Source of the DNA: Flavobacterium tistrianum
GTDB lineage: Bacteria > Bacteroidota > Bacteroidia > Flavobacteriales > Flavobacteriaceae
Reading direction: 5' to 3'
Length of the DNA stretch: 64,000 bases
Assembly: GCF_003254545.1 (NCBI RefSeq)
Contig: NZ_QJRH01000070.1
Span: 1-64,000 of the forward strand
This document shows, piece by piece, positions 53,479-60,452 of the stretch (position 1 is its first letter; each line of letters opens with the position of its first letter). Made by a program: the position numbers and the translations under genes. The notes beneath the pieces are model-generated. The model was not told the origin of the DNA, did not search any database, and saw only the letters and a list, made by a program, of their open reading frames with translations.

Positions 53479-53747
53479 TACCCTTGTAAATTTTATATAA
53501 AATTACTTTGAGATAGAAGTCGCAATTAATCCAATCGATCAAAAAATTAACTCAAAAGCATAAACATGGTAATTCTGTAAGGCTTGGAAATAATAGTGAA
53601 AGTGGCGTGGACTCTAGTGTTAGATTAGTTTTATTGAGACAATAATAATGTGCATAGAGTTAACAAGATTTGTAGGAATAAAAGAACTTTGAGATAAACA
53701 AAAAAGGCTTGTAAAACAGTCATATTAAGAACTTAAAATCAAATATT

Positions 53748-53909
53748 ATGTTACGTTGGACAGTTATATTTATCATTTTGGCTATTATAGCCGGAATTTT
53801 TGGTTTTGGCGGAATCGCCGCCGGAGCCGCAAGTATTGCAAAAGTTTTATTCTTCATCTTCTTAGTGCTATTTATTATATCATTAATTACAGGAAGAAGA
53901 AAAGTTTGA
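53748..53909 (+). CDS. DUF1328-family small membrane protein (53 aa)
   Basis: The frame starts [20 protein letters not shown], continues [19 protein letters not shown] and ends [14 protein letters not shown]. Two membrane segments with a Gly/Ala-rich turn and a basic tail match YtjA/DUF1328 proteins, present in many bacteria and of unknown function. The gene is short and lies between the GH130 pair and a repeat region. Clear full-length match to the family. Confidence 0.85.
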   Translation: MLRWTVIFIILAIIAGIFGFGGIAAGAASIAKVLFFIFLVLFIISLITGRRKV

Positions 53910-53911
53910 TT

Positions 53912-54072
53912 CTAAAGGTTCAAAGGTTCAGAGTTGCAAAGGTTCAAAGTTTTGCCTTGCAACTTTGTTTCTTTGCCCCTTATCTCAATTTTTTTAAGGT
54001 TCAAAGGTTCAGAGTTGCAAAGGTTCAAAGTTTAGCCTTTGCCCCTTTGAGCCTTTGTCCCTTTGCACCTCA
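53912..54072. repeat. CAAAGGTT-family repeats
   Basis: Two direct copies of GGTTCAAAGGTTCAGAGTTG CAAAGGTT with trailing complementary TTTGCC arms. Same family as at 42.5 kb. The second copy ends at the stop codon of the next gene. Confidence 0.85.
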
Positions 54073-54073
54073 T

Positions 54074-54541
54074 TTAATACCATTTCGCATAATATTTCCG
54101 AGTAATAAAAGCGATCGGAATGCCTACACAAAAAATGACAATAAGTATAGAGAGCAAAAGCGCAAAATCTAGATTCTTTTCTGGTAAAACTGGAAATACG
54201 ATGGGCAGTACCACGAGATTCATTACAACCCAAATAAAGAAACCATAAGATACTCCCGAGAGTAAAGTGTTTATTTTAAAAAAAGGGATATAAGGGAAAA
54301 TCTTAAAATAAAACCAAGCAAAAATAAAAGCAATTAAGAAATGAAGTCCTAAACCCGCAAAAGTCATTTCTGCTCCGCCTGTATATGCTTCTTTTTTAAA
54401 AATTCCGCTTGCAATAGACTGTAAAATTTTTTCGGCTGTTGTTTTATGGAGTATTCCGGTATAAATCAAAATAGCGGCAGTAATGTCTAATGTTCCTGCA
54501 ACTAAACCAGATGAAACAATGGTTCTAACTTTTGATCTCAT
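54074..54541 (-). CDS. DUF1440/YagU-like membrane protein
   Basis: Four membrane segments (about residues 8-28, 60-85, 95-115 and 128-148). The N-terminus GLVAGTLDITAAILIYTG and ILQSIASGIFKKEAYTGG match the family found in many bacteria next to stress genes. Function not established. The last residues are ARKYYAKWY-like (ITRKYYAKWY). It follows the DinB-like gene after 27 bases in the same direction. Confidence 0.65.
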   Translation of the reverse strand: MRSKVRTIVSSGLVAGTLDITAAILIYTGILHKTTAEKILQSIASGIFKKEAYTGGAEMTFAGLGLHFLIAFIFAWFYFKIFPYIPFFKINTLLSGVSYGFFIWVVMNLVVLPIVFPVLPEKNLDFALLLSILIVIFCVGIPIAFITRKYYAKWY

Positions 54542-54568
54542 AAAAATTATTTTGAGTTAAATACTGAT

Positions 54569-55078
54569 TTATTGTTTTTTAATATGTTCGTAAATCGATT
54601 TTAACTGCTGCGTATGTCTCTGCGTATGCACAAGGGCAAAATGAAGCCATTCGTAAATCGTGAAATTTTCAAAACCGGGTACTTTAGCATCCATGCACGT
54701 CAGCGTCAAATCGTAAGTTTCTGCAGCTTCAAACAAATCATTTTGTATTTTTTTGACAGAAGCCAGCAGAGTGCCTTTTTCATACTCAATAGCAGGAGGT
54801 TTTATGTTTTCGGGAGATTGGTATTTTGTAGTAAAATCTAAAAAGATAGAGTCGAGTCCTTTTATATTTTGGTCGGGTTTTCTAGTAGTTTTTTCGGTTT
54901 TTCCAGCAAATAGCATGGTAAGATCTGAGCAGGCTAGAATAATATGCTGTACGGTTTGTCCGGCTGTCCAGCTTCCTTCAAACGGAACAATATTGATTTC
55001 TTCTTTTGAAAAAGAGGAAAGTAAGTCGCCTAATTTACTGTAGGTTTCCAGTATAGTATTTTGAATTGCGCTTTTCAT
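54569..55078 (-). CDS. DinB-family protein
   Basis: A four-helix bundle with the metal ligand pattern of the family: His in GQTVQHIILACSDL and two His in HFALVHTQRHTQQ. DinB-like proteins are putative metal-dependent transferases of thiol substrates. The length of 169 aa is typical. The substrate is unknown. Probably cotranscribed with the DUF1440-like gene. Confidence 0.8.
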   Translation of the reverse strand: MKSAIQNTILETYSKLGDLLSSFSKEEINIVPFEGSWTAGQTVQHIILACSDLTMLFAGKTEKTTRKPDQNIKGLDSIFLDFTTKYQSPENIKPPAIEYEKGTLLASVKKIQNDLFEAAETYDLTLTCMDAKVPGFENFTIYEWLHFALVHTQRHTQQLKSIYEHIKKQ

Positions 55079-55260
55079 TTTTTTTTTAATTTTAGAAATT
55101 GAAAATTCAGACAGTAGAGGTTTACCGATTGGTTAAAGAAAACCTCAGTACATGAACTGGCGAAATTAAATTTATAGAATTAGGGGAAATGATACTCTTT
55201 CAAATATACAATAAAAATTATTAAAATGCTATAATTCAGATATTTGAGAAGTGTTAATTT

Positions 55261-55470
55261 TTAAGGAAGCACTTCGCAGAAGTAGCCATGCGAATTTAGA
55301 ATGTCGATAATTTTTGTATTCGAAATAGCGGGTGCATGAATACGGAGGATTTTGTCACAATCTTCTAAATCGAAGTTGATCGAACTATTTGGATAATGCT
55401 CGAGAAGTCTCTCAATGATTATAGAACATTGAGATTCTTCTTGAACATTTGTTTTAAAAACTTCAATCAT
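55261..55470 (-). CDS. Small HMA-like protein (69 aa)
   Basis: The fold pattern is beta-alpha-beta-beta-alpha-beta, as in ferredoxin-like heavy-metal-associated domains (MIEVFKTNV, IIERLLEHYPNSSINFDLED, KILRIHAP, TKIIDILNSHGY). The usual MxCxxC metal site is missing; Cys occur at ECQ and at YFCEVLP. Short conserved flavobacterial protein without known function. It lies 13 bases downstream of the DoxX-like gene. Confidence 0.6.
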   Translation of the reverse strand: MIEVFKTNVQEESQCSIIIERLLEHYPNSSINFDLEDCDKILRIHAPAISNTKIIDILNSHGYFCEVLP

Positions 55471-55483
55471 AAAGTTTTGATTT

Positions 55484-55864
55484 TTAGAGCGCTATATTTT
55501 TATAACGCTGTATTCTGTGATATGTTACATACGATACAATTAAAACTGCAAAAACAATTAGAGGGAAGAAACCTTGAAAACCGATTCCGTCAACTGCAAA
55601 GTGGCTTATTGAAGCGAAAATAAAATCGAATGCAAACCCAGCATAAGCCCATTCTTTGATTCGTCCAGGTACTTGTGGAATAATCAAGGCTAAAACTCCA
55701 AGGATTTTAAACACAACTAATGCATTCCCGAAATATTCTGGATAGCCAAGGTGTCTGATTCCTTCTTTGGCTAATTCAGTTTGAGAAGTTAATGCTGGCA
55801 TAACGCCTTCAAATAAGAAAATTAAAATAGTAGTAGTCCAAAAAATAATTTTTGTTGTCTTCAT
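55484..55864 (-). CDS. DoxX-like membrane protein
   Basis: Four membrane helices with the family segment GIRHLGYPEYFGNALVVFKI and LGVLALIIPQVPGRIKEWAY. The 126-aa length is standard for DoxX-like proteins. Members of the DoxX superfamily act in membrane redox or stress responses, but the role of this branch is unknown. First gene of a pair with the HMA-like protein. Confidence 0.8.
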   Translation of the reverse strand: MKTTKIIFWTTTILIFLFEGVMPALTSQTELAKEGIRHLGYPEYFGNALVVFKILGVLALIIPQVPGRIKEWAYAGFAFDFIFASISHFAVDGIGFQGFFPLIVFAVLIVSYVTYHRIQRYKNIAL

Positions 55865-55902
55865 TGGGTATTTGTTTTAAAAGATTATTAGTTAATGTAT
55901 TA

Positions 55903-55910
55903 CAAATGTA
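55903..55910 (-). promoter_or_regulatory. Candidate promoter (-7 element) of the DoxX-like gene
   Basis: TACATTTG on the minus strand matches TAnnTTTG, 38 bases before the ATG. Confidence 0.45.
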
Positions 55911-55986
55911 CTATTCTTATTTTTTCATGAAATACCTATTTATGACTATTTTGGGGGCATTTGGGACAGATTCTGATTTTAGATTT

Positions 55987-56042
55987 TAGAATGTAGAATG
56001 TAGAATGTAGAATGTAGAATATAGAATGTAGAATATAGAATA
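55987..56042. repeat. 7-bp tandem repeat TAGAAT(G/A)
   Basis: Eight consecutive units of TAGAATG or TAGAATA in the 450-base gap between the DoxX-like and GNAT genes. Too short and regular to be a CRISPR. Copy number is likely to vary between strains. Confidence 0.95.
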
Positions 56043-56059
56043 TAGATTTTTTAGATTGA

Positions 56060-56300
56060 AAATAGTGCTAACAATCCCGATAGTTATCGGGAGCGGAGGC
56101 GCAAAGTTTTATTTTAAAGCCACAGATTAAAAAGATTTAAACGATTTGTTTCTCGCAGATATAGCAGATTATTTATTAAAGAAATCTAATCTGCTCAATC
56201 TGTGAGAGCTAAAAAAGATTGCGACTTTGTGTCTTTGCGAGAGAATTAATTTGCTGATTAAATTGGAATTTGGACTCGAGCGATAGCGAACAGGCGAAGC
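56060..56300. repeat. Mixed interspersed repeats
   Basis: Holds the palindrome CCCGATAGTTATCGGG, a CACAGATT element (GCCACAGATTAAAAAG), AATCTGCTCAATCTGTGAG, and GCAAAG/CTTTGCG copies. No gene is supported in this part of the gap. Confidence 0.75.
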
Positions 56301-56317
56301 AATTTAAAATTTGGAAT

Positions 56318-57049
56318 TTAATCCAATTGGTAATTCGTAATCGTAAACAAATCCTCAAAGCCTAATCTCGTATAAATGCCTTTTCCTAAAGCAGAAGCTT
56401 GCAGTTGAGCATATTCGCAATTGGCATTGATTGCTTCATTGATGGCAAATTTCATGATTTCTTCTGCGAAACCTCTTTTACGCATTTCAGGAATAACGCC
56501 TACACCGTGAATTCCCATGATGTTTCCAGTTTGAAAAAGAGTGAGCGTTCCAATTGCTTTTCCTTCAAAATGAACTAGAAAAAACTTTGTATTTTCGTAA
56601 TTAGCAACCAAGGTTTCTTTACTGATTACATAATTGAAAGATAAAGGATAAATGTCTGACCAAGTTTTAGCATCTTCTTCATTTAAAACTCGTTTAAAAG
56701 TAAGATTGTCTTGAATCGTAAACTTTTCATTTAGTTTCAGAGCCATAGCTGCAAGCTGATTGCGAATTGAGAAACCGTTTTTTTCAAAAATTTCATTTGA
56801 ATTGCTTTCAAAAATATCCCAATACGGAACAACCAGTCCTGGATTTTTCTCAATAGTTTCCTGAATCTGCGGAAGATCTTTTTCAGTAATATCTTCTCGG
56901 AACCATAATCTATTTGGCCACCCTGAATCTTTGATTTGAGAAAATTCTAAAAAATCATTTTGATGATAGGAAAGGAGCGGAGCTGCAACGGTTTTCCAAA
57001 GAGTAGTTAAATTATCTATATTGTCCTTGATGAGATTTATATGGTTCAT
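56318..57049 (-). CDS. GNAT-family N-acetyltransferase
   Basis: The acetyl-CoA binding motif is GVGVIPEMRKRGFAEEIMKF (about residues 190-210), inside a GNAT fold covering the C-terminal half. The N-terminal half (WKTVAAPLLSYHQNDFLEF) is a second GNAT-like or cap domain. The acceptor is unknown; such two-part enzymes acetylate small molecules or protein N-termini. Transcribed alone with a TAnnTTTG element upstream. Confidence 0.8.
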   Translation of the reverse strand: MNHINLIKDNIDNLTTLWKTVAAPLLSYHQNDFLEFSQIKDSGWPNRLWFREDITEKDLPQIQETIEKNPGLVVPYWDIFESNSNEIFEKNGFSIRNQLAAMALKLNEKFTIQDNLTFKRVLNEEDAKTWSDIYPLSFNYVISKETLVANYENTKFFLVHFEGKAIGTLTLFQTGNIMGIHGVGVIPEMRKRGFAEEIMKFAINEAINANCEYAQLQASALGKGIYTRLGFEDLFTITNYQLD

Positions 57050-57077
57050 TGTTTCTGATGAATTAATAATTATTAGG

Positions 57078-57085
57078 CAAAGATA
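57078..57085 (-). promoter_or_regulatory. Candidate promoter (-7 element) of the GNAT gene
   Basis: TATCTTTG on the minus strand matches TAnnTTTG and lies 29 bases before the ATG. Confidence 0.45.
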
Positions 57086-57122
57086 AATTCAGTTTTTCAG
57101 GAAAGCCTTTACATATGTTGAT

Positions 57123-57728
57123 TCACAAATCTTTTTCAAGACTTTTCCTGATTCTGCTTAACTGTGTTGGCGTAATTCCCAAATGTGAAGCAATATGCAA
57201 TAGCGGAACCCGATCAGCGATTGTTGGATGCGTCTCAAGAAGATTAAGATATCTTTCAGTTGCATTCTGCATTACTAGTGCCACTTCTCTTTGTTCTTTT
57301 TCAATAATCCAGTTTTTTTCTAAATAGGCAATGTAGAAGTTTTTGAGATCATCATTTTCGGTAATCAACTGGATATATTTTTTGTAATTAAGATTAATTA
57401 AAATACAATCTTCTAAAGCTTCTATCGTAAAGTCGGAAGGAGTTTGCAGCATTGATGAAACTTTAGAGCATGCAAGCCTGTTTTCGAAAAAAAGATTTTT
57501 GTTATAGAAATTTCCTTGTTCGTCTGTAATAAAAGTTCGTAAAATTCCTTTGGCAATAAAATACATATTTTTACAGATTTCTCCATTTTCTAGTAGTATT
57601 TCTCCTTTTTTGATTGTCTGGAAATCTGTCAAGTTTTCAATCAATTTCCATGACTTTTCAGAGATAGGAGCGTAACTTTCGAAATATGATTTTAGATTGT
57701 TGAGGTATGTTTCTTTGTTGAAAGTCAT
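57123..57728 (-). CDS. Crp/Fnr-family transcriptional regulator
   Basis: Residues 20-135 form a cyclic-nucleotide-binding-like barrel (IKKGEILLENGEICKNMYFI AKG style). The C-terminal helix-turn-helix reads VPLLHIASHLGITPTQLSRI. The phosphate-binding cassette Arg of true cAMP receptors is not obvious, so the ligand is uncertain. This small (201 aa) subfamily is abundant in Bacteroidetes. It lies 8 bases downstream of the lipoprotein gene in the same direction. Confidence 0.85.
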   Translation of the reverse strand: MTFNKETYLNNLKSYFESYAPISEKSWKLIENLTDFQTIKKGEILLENGEICKNMYFIAKGILRTFITDEQGNFYNKNLFFENRLACSKVSSMLQTPSDFTIEALEDCILINLNYKKYIQLITENDDLKNFYIAYLEKNWIIEKEQREVALVMQNATERYLNLLETHPTIADRVPLLHIASHLGITPTQLSRIRKSLEKDL

Positions 57729-57736
57729 TTTATTTT

Positions 57737-58564
57737 TTATTCGAAGCTAATTCTTAAGGTATTTTCTACTCTGGCTTTTGTTCCTTTATAAGTCCCCGGC
57801 TTCCAATTGTTATAATCTCTTTGAAGAGTATTTATAGCAAGATTAACTAAATCTTGTTTGTATTTTTCATCAATTCCTTTTTCATTTACCCAATTAGTTT
57901 CTTTTAAATTGCTTATTGTACCATCTTTTTCTACGATAAAATTTATATCAGTAAATAAAGAATGCATACTCTTTCTGTTTATTGGTAAGTCAGTTTTTAT
58001 GGTTGTATAGTAATCATTTTCTATAGCAATTTTTGGGTCTACTATTTTTGGTTTTTCGTTTTGCTCTAAATCGTATATGCTTATAATTTTATTATTGAGA
58101 CTAATATTTTTTATTAAAATTTTTATAGCGTCATTTTCTATATCTGATTTATAGTTTTCTCCATATTTCTCTTTCATTTTCAAGTTAATATATGCACTAT
58201 AACAGCCTACAGTTTGCCCTTCATATCTTACACATCCAATATCCTGAATTCCAAGTTTAAATTTTCTTTTCTTAAGAACTTCTTTAATTTCTTCTTCATA
58301 TGGTTTAAAATCACATCCAAAGCATATAGTTTGGACATAAACGCCATCGTATTTTGAAAGATCTTTTTTAGCTCTTTCAATTTCCCCATTACACAAACTA
58401 TCGGTTTTAGGAACGTTTTTTAGATATTGTTCATAATCTAGTGGTGGAAGAGGTTTAACAATCTTGTTTGTATCTAACGTTGGTACATTAGATACCTCTA
58501 TATTTTTTTTACAACTAATTATCAAAAAGAAAAATACAAATAGGGTGAAGCAATATTTTTTCAT
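57737..58564 (-). CDS. Lipoprotein with C-terminal TonB-like domain
   Basis: A lipobox ends at Cys18 (FFLIISCKK). The middle contains two Cys-rich spots (TICFGCDF, IGCVRYEGQTVGCYS). The C-terminal ~80 residues resemble the TonB_C energy-transducer fold (DINFIVEKDGTISNLKETNW and a final NTLRISFE), common in flavobacterial lipoproteins. Function unknown; probably periplasmic face of a membrane. Close to the Crp/Fnr gene. Confidence 0.65.
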   Translation of the reverse strand: MKKYCFTLFVFFFLIISCKKNIEVSNVPTLDTNKIVKPLPPLDYEQYLKNVPKTDSLCNGEIERAKKDLSKYDGVYVQTICFGCDFKPYEEEIKEVLKKRKFKLGIQDIGCVRYEGQTVGCYSAYINLKMKEKYGENYKSDIENDAIKILIKNISLNNKIISIYDLEQNEKPKIVDPKIAIENDYYTTIKTDLPINRKSMHSLFTDINFIVEKDGTISNLKETNWVNEKGIDEKYKQDLVNLAINTLQRDYNNWKPGTYKGTKARVENTLRISFE

Positions 58565-58827
58565 AGAATGATTAATAATCTAAAAGTAAATATATGAAAT
58601 TATGGAGATGCATTATTATGGTTTTTTCTTTGTAGAGCTACTTGTGGAGATCTCTCCTTCGTCGAGATGACAAAAAAATGAGAATAAGTCCGTTCCAATC
58701 AGCTAAATCTACGTGAAAAACAAAACTTTGCGACTTCGCTCCCGATAACTATCGGGATTGCGAGAAACTCAAAAAAAACTTTCGCGTTCTTTGCGTAAAC
58801 CTTCGCGCCCTTTGCGATTAAAAAACT
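58565..58827. repeat. Gap with interspersed repeats
   Basis: The region contains CTCCTTCGTCGAGATGACAA, GCGACTTCGCTCCCGATAAC followed by ATCGGGA (a palindrome with CCCGATAACTATCGGG), and several GCAAAG or CTTTGCG copies. No gene or promoter is supported. Confidence 0.7.
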
Positions 58828-58864
58828 AAAAAAACGCCCTGAAACCGAAGTTCCACAGCGTTTT
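58828..58864 (-). terminator. Terminator of the RND efflux operon
   Basis: Minus strand: AAAACGC pairs with GCGTTTT, with an inner AAC-TTCG-GTT mini-stem, and the T run follows. It lies about 40 bases after the stop of the outer-membrane factor. Confidence 0.75.
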
Positions 58865-58905
58865 CATCTCAAAAAATAAATAATTAACGGGTAATGTAAC
58901 GGGTA

Positions 58906-60324
58906 TTATTTCCAGCCGCCCCCAAGAGCACGGTACAAATCTGTATTGGCTGTAAGCTGCTGTCTTTTAATATCTGCAAGTTCCAATTCGCTTTGCAAAA
59001 GATTTGCCTGGGCGGTTAAAACTTCAAGATATTCTGCTAAACCATTTTTGAATAAAAGGTTTGCATTTTTAATAGCCTGCTGTAATGTTTTTACTTTTTC
59101 TTTTAAGAAAGTTTCCTGTTGCTGTAGTTTCTCTACTTTAACCAAAGCATCCGAAACTTCGCTTACGGCAACCAAAACCGATTGTCTAAAAGCTAAAACC
59201 GCTTTTTCTCTTTCTGCTAAAGCGATATTATATTGCGTTTTAAGTCTTTTGTTATTCAAAAGCGGTTGTGTTAAACCACCTGCAACAGTTCCGAATAATG
59301 AAGCCGGAATATTGAACCAATTGCTTGTTTCAAAAGAGTTAACGCCGCCTTGAGCCGTAATTCTGAGAGCTGGGTATAAATCCGCTTTCGTGATACCGAC
59401 ATTTGCATTGGCAACTTTAAGAGCCAACTCGGCGCTTTTTACATCGGGTCTTCTGCTTACTAATGAAGACGGAATTCCAATTGCTGTATTCTGCTTTACT
59501 TCAAGTGCACTTAATTTCACTGTTCTTTCTTTTGAATCAGGAAACGAACCTGTCAAAACACTTAAAACATTTTCCTGAATCGCAATATTTTGTTCCAATA
59601 ACGGAATCAATTGCGCTGAGTTTAATTTCTGTGCTTCAGATTGTTGAATTGCTAAAGTAGTTACCTGACCAGCATCGTATTTTAATTTGATAATATTGGT
59701 TGTACTATCGTTTAAACGAAGATTCTGTTTGGCAATATCCAATTGCGCGTCCAGCATCAAAAGATTATAATATCCTCTAGAAACATTAGCGACGATATTA
59801 GTCTGCAATGCTTTTTTTACTTCTTCAGATTGAAGATATCCTGCGTAAGCTCCTTTCTTTTGGTTTTTGATCTTTCCCCAAATATCAGCCTCCCAAGAAA
59901 GAGATGCTCCAGCAGAATAATCGTCAATATGTTTAGCTCCAATTGCCTGATTTAAGTTCAATCCCGTAAAACTATTGTCTGACGGATTGCTCGTGCTTGC
60001 GTTTACAAATAAGTTAACCTGAGGCACATTTCCCCATTTTGACTGCGTAAAACGGTATTGTGCAATTTCGATATTCTTTTCGGCAATCTGAAGGTCATTG
60101 TTTCTCGCAACGGCGCTGTCAATTAATTTGATAATATCTTTTTCTGTAAAGAAGTTTTTCCACTCCACATCGGCAATACTTGTTGTATCACTCGAAACCG
60201 ATGCATTCCTGAAATTCTCAGGAAATGCATCTTTTGGAGTTTCAATATCCTTCGAAACTTTACAGGATATTAAAGTCGTGATCAGAATGGCGAAGGTCAC
60301 GATTTTGGTTATATGATTTTTCAT
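58906..60324 (-). CDS. TolC/OprM-like outer-membrane efflux lipoprotein
   Basis: The start MKNHITKIVTFAILITTLIS at 60324 gives a lipoprotein signal with Cys21; the longer frame would start at a TTG inside the preceding small ORF. The mature part shows duplicated outer-membrane-factor repeats (LVSRRPDVKSAELALKVANA, GITKADLYPALRITAQGG, KNGLAEYLEVLTAQANLL) ending ALGGGWK. It forms the exit duct of the RND pump encoded upstream in the same transcript. Confidence 0.92.
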   Translation of the reverse strand: MKNHITKIVTFAILITTLISCKVSKDIETPKDAFPENFRNASVSSDTTSIADVEWKNFFTEKDIIKLIDSAVARNNDLQIAEKNIEIAQYRFTQSKWGNVPQVNLFVNASTSNPSDNSFTGLNLNQAIGAKHIDDYSAGASLSWEADIWGKIKNQKKGAYAGYLQSEEVKKALQTNIVANVSRGYYNLLMLDAQLDIAKQNLRLNDSTTNIIKLKYDAGQVTTLAIQQSEAQKLNSAQLIPLLEQNIAIQENVLSVLTGSFPDSKERTVKLSALEVKQNTAIGIPSSLVSRRPDVKSAELALKVANANVGITKADLYPALRITAQGGVNSFETSNWFNIPASLFGTVAGGLTQPLLNNKRLKTQYNIALAEREKAVLAFRQSVLVAVSEVSDALVKVEKLQQQETFLKEKVKTLQQAIKNANLLFKNGLAEYLEVLTAQANLLQSELELADIKRQQLTANTDLYRALGGGWK

Positions 60325-60335
60325 TAGTCTTTTTA

Positions 60336-60449
60336 TTAGATTTCTGTACAAGTATCTTTTCTAGTTTCAAGATCTCTTGAGATTCTGTATGATATATATC
60401 CGATGCCAAATATGATGGCTACAAGGATTGTCGTTATATAGTTTTCCAT
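60336..60449 (-). CDS. 37-aa membrane microprotein in the RND operon
   Basis: The ATG at 60449 lies 3 bases after the RND pump stop codon, and the stop at 60336-60338 is 11 bases before the next start. The product MENYITTILVAIIFGIGYIS continues YRISRDLETRKDTCTEI: one membrane helix then a charged tail. The tight fit between two genes supports translation. In E. coli, small membrane proteins such as AcrZ bind RND pumps; that this one does so is inference. Confidence 0.5.
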   Translation of the reverse strand: MENYITTILVAIIFGIGYISYRISRDLETRKDTCTEI

Positions 60450-60452
60450 TTA

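Noticed and set aside
53756..54172. 138-codon frame over the DUF1328 gene
   Set aside because: It is a different frame of the DUF1328 gene followed by repeats; the DUF1328 frame has the recognisable family sequence.
60325..60351. TTG-initiated extension of the outer-membrane factor
   Set aside because: It overlaps the microprotein frame and displaces the lipoprotein signal from the N-terminus.
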